Source of the DNA: Lachnospiraceae bacterium
Lineage (GTDB): Bacteria; Bacillota; Clostridia; Lachnospirales; Lachnospiraceae
Direction: 5' to 3'
Assembly (NCBI GenBank): GCA_021202465.1
Contig: JAJQCZ010000048.1
Location: 54,453-118,452 of the forward strand
Length of the DNA stretch: 64,000 nucleotides
Under the pieces are notes generated by a model. That model saw nothing but the letters and a program-made list of their open reading frames with translations, did not search any database and was not told where the DNA came from. How positions within the stretch are numbered: position 1 is the first letter of the stretch; the number at the start of each line of letters is the position of its first letter. The translations under genes were made by a program, and so were the position numbers. Shown in pieces: positions 36,301 through 43,894 of the stretch.

Positions 36301-36694
36301 CTTCAATGGCGACGGTGCAGCTGTCGTCGTCGCTGCTGACTGTGGTAGTACCGGAGGCTAGCATCTGCTGGGTGTCCTCATCAAAAATGGCCACTACGAC
36401 GTCGGCCTCGATGGATGCCTCCGAGATGTTGTAAGTGACGGCAGCGGTGGCACCCTCCACCTCCACCTCACAGATGTAGTTCTCCTCCGATGTTTCTTCG
36501 TCGGTTTCGCTGAGAGCGTCGGCAATCAGGTCCCCAACATCGCTGCTCCCTTCCAGCTCCAGCATGGAATCGTCGGTCGTGACCGTTGTGCCTTCGTCTG
36601 TCTCCGTCGCTGCCCAGGCCGTGGGGGAGAACAGACTCATGGTCATGGACAGCGCTAGAATCAGCGCTGTCAGTCGTTTCAGGTTGTTTTTCAT
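30344..36694 (-). CDS. Giant secreted BspA-like leucine-rich-repeat protein with Ig-like and fibronectin III domains
   Basis: 2,116 residues. The order is: signal peptide (1-28, ending TAWA); an acidic beta-rich N-terminal region (to about 590); a carboxypeptidase-regulatory-like Ig domain (about 595-645, GNPVIGAVITCDA); and an acidic linker. Then come about 25 LRR_5 repeats of 23 residues (about 730-1365) on the pattern VTSIGxxAFxxCTSLTSVTIP. A long Ser/Glu/Thr linker (about 1385-1450) leads to three repeats of the type ATYTGKALTPAVTV, alternating with two Big_2-like domains (STIATVSSSGKVTG type). Two fibronectin III domains end the protein at SVKISK. There is no LPxTG, choline-binding or SLH anchor. 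Members of this family adhere to host or bacterial surfaces. Its own promoter lies at 36750-36778. Confidence 0.9.
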   Translation of the reverse strand: MKNNLKRLTALILALSMTMSLFSPTAWAATETDEGTTVTTDDSMLELEGSSDVGDLIADALSETDEETSEENYICEVEVEGATAAVTYNISEASIEADVVVAIFDEDTQQMLASGTTTVSSDDDSCTVAIEGDIPTYFLVTAYLLEADTHQPLSEEYTSQLYTQEMQDFLGKTTEDFEEEQVLNLDDDDTTNFLVYSKDTVVTDEASSTATVTDNGDGTYTVTNADETFTGLQEEDTFSYTYEDGTVLIVKVASVSVSGTTVTITENKNADLSDVFDYVKIEADSDGATPTVSGTEDGVTYEGPAVSVRALRGDKSYSQKLCWSMDKKFIDEEDGSVTLKGSVAFSYTINVKLYLALSYQYASVKTDIKLDGEVSLTGKLTLVEIPLGEIDIPIMTGVYAKLKPSLQAEVSASVSFDFAVKATIGAYYDSNQSGIHSLCSNPDAEYQTKFEGKLYVGVKLEGYVTVIDEHMTKIGLDGTSGTEITMKEDVQSLSSASASKIHTCELCYAGTATIKITASAKFELLNGVVDAKATLLNFSDKLFDFYYSADHDEWNFYTTCPYISYLCTVTVTDTSGNPVIGAVITCDALGNPVAANENGVATFYLPNGSYSLEVSGSDDAGNELTGTKTLTVADNKKVLAVTLREEGGGSSEAGGRTDEEDTSESEAEAETVASGTCGDDLTWVLDSNGILTISGTGTMTGWVTGWSDLYSSSTPWHKQGYQTSIVSIIINDGVTSIGNNAFYDCTSITSVTIPDSITSIGYNAFYGCTSLVDVYIPDSVTSIGDSAFDGCTNLTTITLSNNIVYIPARTFRNCTSLTSVIIPDSVTFIGGNAFRSCTNLISVTIGNSVTSIDAAAFHDCTSLTSVIIPNSVTSIDSFMFYNCTSLASVVIGNGVTSIEKSTFYNCTSLTSVTIGNNVTSIGSSAFCGCTSLTRVIIPNSVTSIGESAFNRCSSLTSVTIGDSVTSIGGAAFGACTSLTSVDIPDSVTSLGNGVFTACENLTNVSIGNGVTSMVYTFNKCESLTSVTIGNGVTSIGASAFYDCTSLSSLTIPDSVTSIGEYAFYNCSSLTNITIPGSVTSIGNCAFFLCESLASLTTKSGVTSIGSNAFGCCTNLTSVTIPDSVTSIEDAAFDYCTSLADITVDEENTAYCSLDGVLFNKAETKLILYPEKKAGAYAIPSSVTTIGNFAFTYCTSLTNVTIPDSVTSIGSYAFFNCTSLTSIIIPDDVTFIGDSAFEDCSGLTSIIIPDGVTSIGAFSGCTSLTSVTFGSGATSIDNFAFYRCTSLTSVTIPANVTSIGNYAFCRCTNLTNVTIPNNVTSIGDSAFGTCTSLINVYYTGSESDWAAIVISSGNTNLTSANIHYNYDAASVASLDESSEAETAEFESETESEIETEPESEAETETESETESASETESQADSQVEDETESTSETALEVTATTTTGKSTSLNYQRSTNSTAISLLSYTGSTTSTDSNTQTTTFTGLVAGEAYVLLVMKDAEAEDLLAADNLLYIAQANADESGSITFTYIPREAVDGAVSYAYGTSSQNLADAEITLEADSFAYTGGAIKPLATVVYNGVTLEADVDYTMSYTDNTEVGTATATIKGRGDYAGTVTKEFTITKAEQTLTASIDTSELLVGDTAQITAAAQGMLSYESSNTTVATVDEAGLVTGLSAGTAAITVTAAATDSYNAASATLTVTVTKIVDLSDCTIKVASATYTGSALTPAVTVTDADGNTLTKGTDYTVDYDTNMVNAGSYTVTVTGKGNYTGTAEATFTIAPASLSGYTVTAASATYTGKALTPAVTVKNGSVTLASSNYTVSYSNNTNAGTGTVTVTGKGNYTGTATATFTIAKASQTVTASAGSSSIYAGKTTTVTGTGTGSITYSSSDTSIATVSSSGKVTGKKPGTVKITVKAAGNSNYNAASATVTIRVKLNKATISSLTNTSKGITVKWKKVTGASGYYIYRKTSGGKYKKIATVTGGSTVTYTDTAVKSKNGTTYIYAVRAYSGSSLGSYTGKTVVRLTGVSISSLKNAKTKKITVKWSKNSKATGYQIQYSTSSSFSSKKTVKVKGYKNVSKTISSLTKGKKYYVRVRAYRTVSGTTYYSAWSSKKSVKISK
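32600..34510 (-). repeat. Tandem 69-bp repeats encoding LRR_5 units
   Basis: About 25 imperfect 69-bp units in the LRR gene, each encoding 23 residues with the AFxxCTSLT core. Two units are shortened (21-22 residues, near 33640 and 32920). One is interrupted by a 30-residue island (near 33180-33290, DEENTAYCSLDGVLF). Such DNA can recombine to change repeat number. Confidence 0.85.
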
Positions 36695-36749
36695 GTCGTT
36701 TTCTCCTAGTATATTTTCTCTGAATCGTTTCGTTCAAAGATATATTTTT

Positions 36750-36778
36750 ATCATAACTAATATTTATTTGAAAATCAA
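36750..36778 (-). promoter_or_regulatory. Promoter of the LRR protein gene
   Basis: On the minus strand TTGATT (36778-36773), 17 nt, TATGAT (36755-36750), about 55 nt upstream of the ATG in a very AT-rich stretch. Confidence 0.6.
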
Positions 36779-36824
36779 TATTTTAGTCAGATCAGGAAGG
36801 GCTTTTTTTCTCACTCCAGTACAT

Positions 36825-36853
36825 AAAAAACCAGAGAGAAGACTCTCTCTGGT
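36825..36853 (-). terminator. Terminator of the pncB-plsC operon
   Basis: On the minus strand a 10-bp stem (ACCAGAGAGA/TCTCTCTGGT) with a 4-nt loop is followed by six Ts, about 30 nt after the plsC stop. Confidence 0.88.
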
Positions 36854-36884
36854 CATAAACAGGAAAAATAAATTATTTTGTCGC

Positions 36885-37607
36885 CTACAGGTTCTTCCGG
36901 TACATCTCCTCTACCGCCTGCTGCGTCCTCGCGGGGAGTTCTCTCTTGGCGGCGCGGTCCAGCGTGGCCGTCTCGATGGGGGCGCCGAATTCGATGGTCA
37001 CGGCGTGGGGATGAATCCAGGGGAAATGGTTCTCCAGGACTTCATCGGTGTGGGTGAAGGCTACCGGGATGATCGGGCAGCCGGCCTTTTCGGCGATCTT
37101 GAAGCTGCCTTCCTTGAAGGGAAGCAGCTCTTCGCCGTGGTTGCGCGTTCCTTCCGGACAGATCCAGATGGAGACGCCGTTTTTGATCAGGTCGATGGCG
37201 GCGAGGATGGTCTTCATGCCCTCCCGCATGTTCTCACGGTCCAGGAAGAGACAGTGGAGGCGGACCATCCAGTGGGAGAGCAAGGGAATCTTGTGGAATT
37301 CCTTCTTGGCGACGAAGCCGCAGAGCCCCTTCACCTCGCAGTAGCCGATGATGATATCGAAATAACTGCGGTGATTGCTGACGTAGAGCACCGGGCGGTC
37401 ATCGGGGATATTTTCCCGGCCGATCACGGTGAGGTGAATCCCGGAAAACCACTGGACGCCCCGGAGGATGAACTGGACAGCGGCGAGACTGCTGCGGTCC
37501 TTCAGGGAGGGATTGAATTTCCCGATGATCCACTCGATGAACAGCAGTGGGATGCCTACGGGCACCAGAAAGAGGATGACAAGGGCCAGAGACAGGACGG
37601 TTCTCAT
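36885..37607 (-). CDS. plsC: 1-acyl-sn-glycerol-3-phosphate acyltransferase (PlsC family)
   Basis: 240 residues. An N-terminal membrane helix (5-27) is followed by the acyltransferase domain with the catalytic H-x4-D motif in NHRSYFD (His79, Asp84) and the phosphate-binding PEGTRNHGEE (about residues 148-157). It acylates lysophosphatidic acid at the inner membrane face to make phosphatidic acid for phospholipids. Its ATG overlaps the pncB stop as ATGA (37604-37607), so the two are translationally coupled; a functional link between NAD and lipid synthesis is not obvious. Confidence 0.9.
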   Translation of the reverse strand: MRTVLSLALVILFLVPVGIPLLFIEWIIGKFNPSLKDRSSLAAVQFILRGVQWFSGIHLTVIGRENIPDDRPVLYVSNHRSYFDIIIGYCEVKGLCGFVAKKEFHKIPLLSHWMVRLHCLFLDRENMREGMKTILAAIDLIKNGVSIWICPEGTRNHGEELLPFKEGSFKIAEKAGCPIIPVAFTHTDEVLENHFPWIHPHAVTIEFGAPIETATLDRAAKRELPARTQQAVEEMYRKNL

Positions 37608-39076
37608 TGATCAGCCTCCTCGTTGATCTCGTTCAGGTTGTCCAGCAGGTGATACTTCATGTCAAACAGCTTCCGGGACAGATCGATGTACACCTCATGC
37701 GGGTTGGCGAAACGTCGGGTCTCATCCCACAGCGTATCCTGCTCCTGGCGGCAAATTTCGCGGATCTCCATGACGCTGGGGCTGGTATAGACGCACTCAC
37801 CGTTCCGGAAGACGGGTTCCAGGAGCTTGCGCAGCGTGAAGGTGCCCGCGTCCAGATAGGTCTTTTTCCAGGTGTGGACCGGGTCGAAGATCATCAGATT
37901 ATGGTCTTCTACGAAGACCTCGTCGTGGAGCGTCAGCAGATCGCCGATGATCTTGCCGGTGGATTTCTTATAAATACGGTAGATGATCTTATTTCCCGGG
38001 TTGGTGATCTTCTCTGAATTCTCGGAGCGCTTGATCTTCGGCACAAAGGTGTCTGTCTCCCGGTCATAGATGGCGGCCAGCTTGTAGACGCCGCCGAAGG
38101 CCGGGCAGTCTTTGCTGGTGATCAGGTTCGTTCCCACGCCCCAGGAGGTGATGGCCGCGTCCTGATCCTTCAGGCTGGCGATCAGGTACTCGTCCAGGTC
38201 GCAGGAGGCGGAAATGACCGCATCTGTGAATCCCGCCTCGTCCAGCATCTTCCGGGCCTCTTTGGAGAGATAGGCCAGATCGCCGCTGTCCAGACGGATG
38301 CCGTAATAGCTTAAAGGAATCCCGGCGTCGCGCATTTCCTGGAAAACCTGGATGGCGTGCGGCACGCCGCTCTTCAGCGTATTGTAGGTGTCGACCAGCA
38401 GGATGCAGGCCGAGGGATAGAGATGCGCGTAGGCGCGGAAGGCCGTCAGCTCATCGTCGAAGCTCATGATCCAGCTGTGGGCGTGCGTGCCCTTCACCGG
38501 GATATTGAACAGCTGGCCCGCCAGAACGTTGCTGGTGCCGATGCAGCCGCCGATGACCGCTGCCCGGGCCCCATAGATGCCCGCGTCAGGACCCTGTGCC
38601 CGGCGCAGACCGAATTCCATGATGTCGTCTCCTTCCGCCGCGTAGACGACACGCGAGGCCTTGGTGGCGATCAGGGACTGATGATTGACAATGTTCAGAA
38701 GAGCCGGTTCCAGCAGCTGCGCTTCCATGACCGGAGCGACGATTTTAACCAGCGGCTCGTTGGGGAAGACCACGGTTCCCTCGGGAATCGCGTAGATATC
38801 ACCCGTGAAGCGGAAATGCGCCAGATAATCCAGAAAATCCTCGCGGAAAATGCCCAGAGACCGCAGGTACTCGATGTCTCCGTCGGTGAAGTGGAGGTTT
38901 TCGACATACTCGATGATCTGCGCAAGGCCCGCGCAGATCGCGTAGCCGCTGCCGCTGGGATTGCTGCGGTAAAAGGCGTCGAAAACAACGGTTTCGTTAA
39001 ATTTCTGCTCATAATAGCCCTGCATCATCGTCAGCTCATACAGATCTGTCAGCAGGGTCAGATTTCGTTTGCTCAT
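37604..39076 (-). CDS. pncB: Nicotinate phosphoribosyltransferase
   Basis: 490 residues from ATG 39076, which follows AAGGAGA; longer readings have no site. Typical family features are NLTLLTDLYELTMMQGYYEQ at the start (residues 4-23), the active-site His region KGTHAHSWIMSF (about 209-220), and RLDSGDLAYLS (about 284-294), which binds the phosphoribosyl diphosphate. It makes nicotinate mononucleotide from nicotinate and PRPP with ATP, salvaging niacin for NAD. It is the first gene of a two-gene operon with plsC. Confidence 0.95.
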   Translation of the reverse strand: MSKRNLTLLTDLYELTMMQGYYEQKFNETVVFDAFYRSNPSGSGYAICAGLAQIIEYVENLHFTDGDIEYLRSLGIFREDFLDYLAHFRFTGDIYAIPEGTVVFPNEPLVKIVAPVMEAQLLEPALLNIVNHQSLIATKASRVVYAAEGDDIMEFGLRRAQGPDAGIYGARAAVIGGCIGTSNVLAGQLFNIPVKGTHAHSWIMSFDDELTAFRAYAHLYPSACILLVDTYNTLKSGVPHAIQVFQEMRDAGIPLSYYGIRLDSGDLAYLSKEARKMLDEAGFTDAVISASCDLDEYLIASLKDQDAAITSWGVGTNLITSKDCPAFGGVYKLAAIYDRETDTFVPKIKRSENSEKITNPGNKIIYRIYKKSTGKIIGDLLTLHDEVFVEDHNLMIFDPVHTWKKTYLDAGTFTLRKLLEPVFRNGECVYTSPSVMEIREICRQEQDTLWDETRRFANPHEVYIDLSRKLFDMKYHLLDNLNEINEEADQ

Positions 39077-39137
39077 AAGATGGAGTTCTCCTTTGTGGGG
39101 CGGAGGCACCAGGCTGCCGCCCGCAAATATTACAGAC

Positions 39138-39165
39138 ATTATACCACGATTTTTTTTCCGCACAA
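39138..39165 (-). promoter_or_regulatory. Promoter of pncB-plsC
   Basis: On the minus strand TTGTGC (39165-39160), 16 nt including an A8 run, then TATAAT (39143-39138). The leader is about 55 nt, with no room for an NAD-type riboswitch. Confidence 0.6.
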
Positions 39166-39253
39166 CCGATTTATGCGGGATTTCGGCAGGAAAGTTTACA
39201 GGTGACAAGACAAATTCAGCTTTTCAGATACGTATGATACCGGGGTAGAGGTC

Positions 39254-39760
39254 TTATTTCTCCCGTGCTGCAAACATATCTTCAAGAAACTGCAGTCCTG
39301 TGCCCGTGCGGAAGATATTCTTTCGCGCCGCCGCGATGGCGTGCGCGTCGGAGGAGCTTTCATAGAGATTCACCAGAAAATCCGCCTCAACCAGAATCTG
39401 GTAATCCATGCCCTGTATATTTTTATAGGTATGGTGATGCCCGATCAGGTATTTGACGCGTTCAATCTCTGCCTCGGAATATCCGCCGAGCTCCCGGAGC
39501 AGCTTCTCCGCCTCGGCCGGACCCTCAATCTCCTGATAATGACCCGAACTGGAGCCGTATTTCTCTTCACTCACATGGATGCCGATGTCATGCAGGACGG
39601 CGGCCGTCTCCAGGATATGCTGCGTTTCTTCATCAAGTCCTTCCAGGGTACCGATCGCGGCGGCCAGGTCATGAACTTTCACAAAATGCTGAATGCGCGG
39701 CGTGTCCCCGCGATCATAACGGATCATAGCGGCCATCAGGGCGGCGGTTTGTTTCTCCAT
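39254..39760 (-). CDS. HD-domain metal-dependent hydrolase
   Basis: 168 residues from ATG 39760 behind GGGAG. It has the HD superfamily ligands: His25/His30, then H57-D58 in VLHDIGIH, with a later Asp near 130 in VEADFLVNLYE. HHTY in the C-terminal half completes the pattern of YedJ/PgpH-like small HD hydrolases that act on nucleotides or phosphate esters. The substrate is unknown. It stands alone between pncB and the divergent esterase cassette, and I see no clear promoter. Confidence 0.85.
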   Translation of the reverse strand: MEKQTAALMAAMIRYDRGDTPRIQHFVKVHDLAAAIGTLEGLDEETQHILETAAVLHDIGIHVSEEKYGSSSGHYQEIEGPAEAEKLLRELGGYSEAEIERVKYLIGHHHTYKNIQGMDYQILVEADFLVNLYESSSDAHAIAAARKNIFRTGTGLQFLEDMFAAREK

Positions 39761-39980
39761 ATCTTTTTTCTCCCTTCCGAAAACTTCGAGAATCATTTTC
39801 CATAGTTGCATCTTAGCACAGTTTGCTGTAAAAAGGAACCTCAACGCGCTGTCTGGTTCCGGCCGGGCTTTTTTGTCTGCAGGCCGTATTGCGGGAATTT
39901 TCAGGCAAAAGGAAAAAACAGTAGAATTTTCTCATCGGAACGTGTAAGATAGAGGGGAGTACGGGCAGGGAGGCATGAAA

Positions 39981-40745
39981 ATGCTGATTCAGGAGGAGAT
40001 CACGATACCGGTTTTGTCGGGAGAGACGCCGCGGAGGCTTTTCATCTGGCTTCCCGGGGAGGCGGAGGAGTCCGGGGACCGGTATCCGGTGCTGTATATG
40101 TTTGATGGACACAATGTGTTCCTGGATGAGACGGCGACCTACGGTCGGAGCTGGAGGATGCAGGACTATCTGGAGGAACAGGCGCTGCCGTTGATCGTCG
40201 TGGGCGTGGAATGCAACCACGAGGGGAACCGGCGTCTGGAGGAGTATTCGCCCTTCGATGCGCGTATGGCCGGGACCGGGCGGATTCGCGGGCAGGGAAA
40301 TCTCACGATGGACTGGCTTGTGGACGAACTGAAGCCGGCGGTGGACGCGCATTTTCCCACGCAGCCGGAGCGGGAGCACACGGCGATCGCCGGCAGTTCG
40401 ATGGGAGGTCTTATGTCCCTCTATGCGGTGACTGCTTATAATCAGATTTTTTCTATGGCGGCGGCGCTCTCTCCCAGCATCTGGGTCGCGCCGAACAAGC
40501 TGGTGGAGGGGATCCGAAACTGTCCCATGGAGCGAAATACCCGCGTGTATATGGATTACGGGACGCGGGAGCTGGGCAATCACAACCGGCAGCGGATGCT
40601 CCGGGGGCTGGAGCGGGTTTACCGGACATTGCTGGAGAAGGACTGCGCGGCCTGCATGCGGATCGTGCCGGGAGGAACCCATTCGGAGGCGTCCTGGGAG
40701 CGGCAGGTGCCCATTTTCCTGCGCCATCTGGGACTACAGGAGTAA
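39981..40745 (+). CDS. Alpha/beta hydrolase, putative esterase (esterase D/PF00756 type)
   Basis: 254 residues from ATG 39981, which is spaced properly (7 nt) from GGGAGG; the ATG at 39975 is too close. The nucleophile elbow is AGSSMGGLMS (Ser near residue 139), and YPVLYMFDGHNVF near 36-48 is typical of the putative-esterase family. The likely catalytic His is in PGGTHSEASWERQ near the C-terminus. There is no signal peptide, so it acts in the cytoplasm. It is first in a three-gene set with a second esterase (117 nt on) and an ATP-grasp enzyme. Confidence 0.87.
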   Translation: MLIQEEITIPVLSGETPRRLFIWLPGEAEESGDRYPVLYMFDGHNVFLDETATYGRSWRMQDYLEEQALPLIVVGVECNHEGNRRLEEYSPFDARMAGTGRIRGQGNLTMDWLVDELKPAVDAHFPTQPEREHTAIAGSSMGGLMSLYAVTAYNQIFSMAAALSPSIWVAPNKLVEGIRNCPMERNTRVYMDYGTRELGNHNRQRMLRGLERVYRTLLEKDCAACMRIVPGGTHSEASWERQVPIFLRHLGLQE

Positions 40746-40861
40746 GTGAGAATGGGATTAAAAGGAAATGTGCCGGGAGCCGCTTCGCTTTGCCGATTTA
40801 AAGCAGTGACGGCGGTGAGAGGGACCGGCAAGAAGGAGAAGAAACGGGAGGAAGAGGAGAG

Positions 40862-41623
40862 ATGCAGAGCACGTATTTCAAAGAGTACAGCGGCTATCTG
40901 AACCGGGAAATGGAGTTCAAGGTCTACGGATACGCCGGGAAGCCGGTGTTGTTTATCCCCTGTCAGAACGGACGGTTTTTTGATTTTGAGGATTTCCACA
41001 TGTCGGATGTCCTGGCCGGGCGGATCGAGGCGGGGGAGCTTCAGGTCTTCTCCGCGGACACCATTGATGGGGAGACCTGGTCGAACGAGGGCGGCGATGT
41101 CCGGGCCCGCATGGAGCAGCATGAGCGGTGGTTTCTGTATATCACAGAGGAGCTGGTGCCGCGGATTCATGAGCTCAATGACCGGCGCGGCGTCTGGAAC
41201 GCGGGGCCGGGAATCATGACCTTCGGCTGCAGTATGGGAGCCTACCACGCGGGGAATCTGTATTTCCGGCGGCCCGACCTGTTTGATCGGAATCTGTCCC
41301 TGAGCGGCATGTACGACACGAAGGGTATGATGGGTGAGTATCACGATGACCTGACCTACAACAATTCCCCTGCAGAGTTCCTGAACGAAATGCCGGACAA
41401 TCATCCCTGGATGGAGCGCTACCGCCATGGCAAATGTGTCATCTGCGTGGGACAGGGCGCCTGGGAAGGCCCGATGATCGAGTCCACCGGGCGGCTGGAC
41501 GAGGTCGTGAAGCGCCGGAACATTCCCGTCTGGGTGGATTACTGGGGCTACGATGTGAACCATGACTGGCCCTGGTGGTATCGTCAGACTGAGTATTTCC
41601 TGCCCTGGTTGCTGGACGAGTAA
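40862..41623 (+). CDS. Esterase-family protein (PF00756-like)
   Basis: 253 residues. The nucleophile elbow is FGCSMGAYHAGN (Ser near residue 124) and the C-terminal part has DYWGYDVNHDWPWW, where the His likely completes the triad. The opening YLNREMEFKVYGYAGKPVLF is typical of a conserved esterase group that co-occurs with ATP-grasp enzymes in Firmicutes. It is cytoplasmic. It differs clearly from the preceding esterase, so this is not a recent duplication. GGAAGAGGAGAG precedes the ATG, and the ATP-grasp gene follows 66 nt later. Confidence 0.85.
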   Translation: MQSTYFKEYSGYLNREMEFKVYGYAGKPVLFIPCQNGRFFDFEDFHMSDVLAGRIEAGELQVFSADTIDGETWSNEGGDVRARMEQHERWFLYITEELVPRIHELNDRRGVWNAGPGIMTFGCSMGAYHAGNLYFRRPDLFDRNLSLSGMYDTKGMMGEYHDDLTYNNSPAEFLNEMPDNHPWMERYRHGKCVICVGQGAWEGPMIESTGRLDEVVKRRNIPVWVDYWGYDVNHDWPWWYRQTEYFLPWLLDE

Positions 41624-41689
41624 GAAAAAGCGCTTCGCGTTGAATTCGCGGCATGCGTTGTATCATTACATTTATAAGGAGAGGAAACC

Positions 41690-42874
41690 ATGAATTTTAT
41701 TTTTATCTCACCGAATTTTCCCACGAACTATTATCATTTCTGTGAGGAGCTGAAGAAGAACGGCGTCAATGTTCTGGGCATCGGCGACTGCCCCTACGGG
41801 GAGCTGACGCCGGAGTGCCGCTGGTCTCTGACGGAGTATTATAAGGTGGATTCGCTGGAGGACTACGACGCGGTCTACCGCGCGGTGGCGTTTTTTGCTT
41901 TCAAATACGGCCGTATTGACTGGATTGAGAGCAACAACGAGTACTGGCTGGAGCAGGATGCGGCGCTGCGGACGGATTTCCATGTGACGACCGGTTTCCA
42001 GACCTCCGATATGAAGAAGGTCAAGTACAAATCGGCCATGAAGGCTTATTATAAGAAGGCCGGGATTCCCACGGCCCGCTACCTGATGGTCAGCACGCTG
42101 CTGGCGGCGAAGACATTTGCGGAGGAAGTCGGTTATCCGGTCATCGTCAAGCCCGACAACGGCGCGGGAGCCAGCGATACGCACCGTATTGAAAATGAGC
42201 AGGAGCTTACGGCCTTTTTCGAGCGCCCTGTCAGCGTACCCTATATCATGGAGGAACTGGTGCGCGGCGTGGTCTGCTCCTACGATGCGATCATCGACAG
42301 CCAGGGACATCCGATTTTTGAATCCGGCAATGTCTCCCCGATGAATATCATGGATATCGTTAACGATCAGGACAACTGCTTCTTCTACATGGTGAAGAAC
42401 CTGCCCGACGACGTGCGGGACGCGGGACGGCGCACGATTGCCGCCTTCGAGGTGAAGAGCCGTTTCGTTCATCTGGAATTCTTCCGGCTGCAGGAGGACC
42501 AGGAGGGCCTGGGGAAGAAGGGCGACATCGTCGGCCTGGAGGTGAACATGCGCCCCTCCGGCGGCGTCAGCCCCGACATGCACAATTTTGCCAACAGCAC
42601 CAATGTGTATAAGATCTGGGCCGACATGGTGACCTACGACAGCTCTCTCTACGGGCAGGGCGGCGAGCATTATTACTGCGGTTTCGGCAGCCGCCGGAAG
42701 GAGCACACATTCCTGCGCAGTCACGAGGAGATCATGGCGAAATACGGCGCCAACATCTGCCAGGAGGGGCCCGTGCCGGAGGCTCTCTCCAGCGCCATGG
42801 GCGATTATATGTATCTGGTGCGCTTCAAGGAGGAGGACGAGCTGTTCACCTTCATCCGGGAGCTGTTTGAGTAG
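41690..42874 (+). CDS. ATP-grasp domain ligase (carboxylate-amine ligase-like)
   Basis: 394 residues. An N-terminal Rossmann-like domain (1-105) precedes the ATP-grasp core. The core shows VIVKPDNGAGASDTHRIENE (about 145-164, ATP-binding Lys), the hinge YIMEELVRGVVCSYDA, and the metal-binding VGLEVNMRPSGG near residue 282, carrying Glu and Asn. Enzymes of this fold join a carboxylate to an amine or thiol through an acyl phosphate. The partners here are unknown. Two esterases precede it in the same direction, so it may build a product those enzymes trim, or the reverse. AAGGAGAGG precedes the ATG. Confidence 0.87.
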   Translation: MNFIFISPNFPTNYYHFCEELKKNGVNVLGIGDCPYGELTPECRWSLTEYYKVDSLEDYDAVYRAVAFFAFKYGRIDWIESNNEYWLEQDAALRTDFHVTTGFQTSDMKKVKYKSAMKAYYKKAGIPTARYLMVSTLLAAKTFAEEVGYPVIVKPDNGAGASDTHRIENEQELTAFFERPVSVPYIMEELVRGVVCSYDAIIDSQGHPIFESGNVSPMNIMDIVNDQDNCFFYMVKNLPDDVRDAGRRTIAAFEVKSRFVHLEFFRLQEDQEGLGKKGDIVGLEVNMRPSGGVSPDMHNFANSTNVYKIWADMVTYDSSLYGQGGEHYYCGFGSRRKEHTFLRSHEEIMAKYGANICQEGPVPEALSSAMGDYMYLVRFKEEDELFTFIRELFE

Positions 42875-42918
42875 ACGGAATCCTGACGCGGAACATACAG
42901 GGAGATACAATGCGGCAG

Positions 42919-42952
42919 AATGGCCGCCGGGGAGGAATCTCTGGCGGCCATT
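42919..42952 (+). terminator. Hairpin after the ATP-grasp gene
   Basis: A perfect 10-bp stem AATGGCCGCC/GGCGGCCATT with a 14-nt loop and a short T-containing tail, 45 nt after the stop and just before the DUF218 gene. Confidence 0.6.
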
Positions 42953-42974
42953 CTTATAGGAAGGATGATGTACG

Positions 42975-43730
42975 ATGGAATGGATCCTGGGAGCGGCAGG
43001 AGCTTTCTGCTTTGTATATTTTGTTGTGTGCGGCGTCTATGCCGGGTTCGGTGCGTCTTTTCTCGGTATCTGGCCGGTGCTGGGTGTCTTTCTGACGATA
43101 TGGGCGCTATCCATGCATCAGGCGAAGGCCGGGCATGTGCTGATCCACCTGCCCCGGGGATTGAAGCTTGCCGTCTCCGGTGTTCTTCTGTTGGGTGTTC
43201 TGGTTTTTGCCGTGATGGAGATGCTGATTGCCTCGCAGATGTTTGCCACGGGGGAAGAGAATCTTGATTATCTCATCGTCCTCGGCGCGCAGGTGCGGGG
43301 CGATACGGTCAGCGTGGCCCTGGAGGCGCGGCTGGAAAGTGCGAAGGCCTATCTGGAGGAGAATCCGGACACGCAGGCGGTTCTCTCCGGCGGGCAGGGA
43401 TCCGGTGAGAACCTGACGGAGGCGAAGGCCATGTACGAGTGGCTGACGGAGAGGGGGATTGACGGGAGCCGTCTGATTCTGGAGGAGGCTTCCACCAGCA
43501 CCTGGGAGAACCTGACCTTCAGCCGGGAACTCATTGGCTCCACCGATGTCTCTGTGGGCATCGTCACCAACAATTTCCACGTCTACCGGGGGACGATGCT
43601 GGCCCGGTGCGCCGGATTCTCGCAGGTGTCCGGCATCGCGGCCGAATCGCATACGGTCATGCAGCTGCACTTCCTTGTCCGTGAGGGGTTAGCTTTGGCG
43701 AAGGACCTGGTGAGGTACCGGTTGTTATGA
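42975..43730 (+). CDS. YdcF/ElyC (DUF218) family membrane protein
   Basis: 251 residues. Three hydrophobic helices (about 2-22, 26-45, 58-80) are followed by the extracytoplasmic DUF218 domain. This has LIVLGAQVRGD, the Arg-rich RLESAKAYLE, VLSGGQGSGENLTEAKAM and EEASTSTWENLTFSREL, all family signatures. Homologues ElyC and SanA affect lipid-carrier and envelope integrity in E. coli; the molecular activity is unknown. AGGAAGGATG lies before the ATG. Confidence 0.88.
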   Translation: MEWILGAAGAFCFVYFVVCGVYAGFGASFLGIWPVLGVFLTIWALSMHQAKAGHVLIHLPRGLKLAVSGVLLLGVLVFAVMEMLIASQMFATGEENLDYLIVLGAQVRGDTVSVALEARLESAKAYLEENPDTQAVLSGGQGSGENLTEAKAMYEWLTERGIDGSRLILEEASTSTWENLTFSRELIGSTDVSVGIVTNNFHVYRGTMLARCAGFSQVSGIAAESHTVMQLHFLVREGLALAKDLVRYRLL

Positions 43731-43839
43731 TGCAGCCAAAAGTGTGGACACTATAGGTTTTTTAGTGTTTACCACGAAAAACATGAAAAGAAAGAAGACT
43801 TTTTCAGGTTTGACCATAACAAATATGGAAAACAGGGAT

Positions 43840-43879
43840 AAAAAACACCCCGGCCGCAGGTTTCAAGGTGCCGGGGTGT
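43840..43879 (-). terminator. Terminator of metY
   Basis: On the minus strand a 10-bp stem ACACCCCGGC/GCCGGGGTGT is followed by six Ts, beginning 16 nt after the metY stop. Confidence 0.88.
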
Positions 43880-43894
43880 CATATTTTTTGTTGT

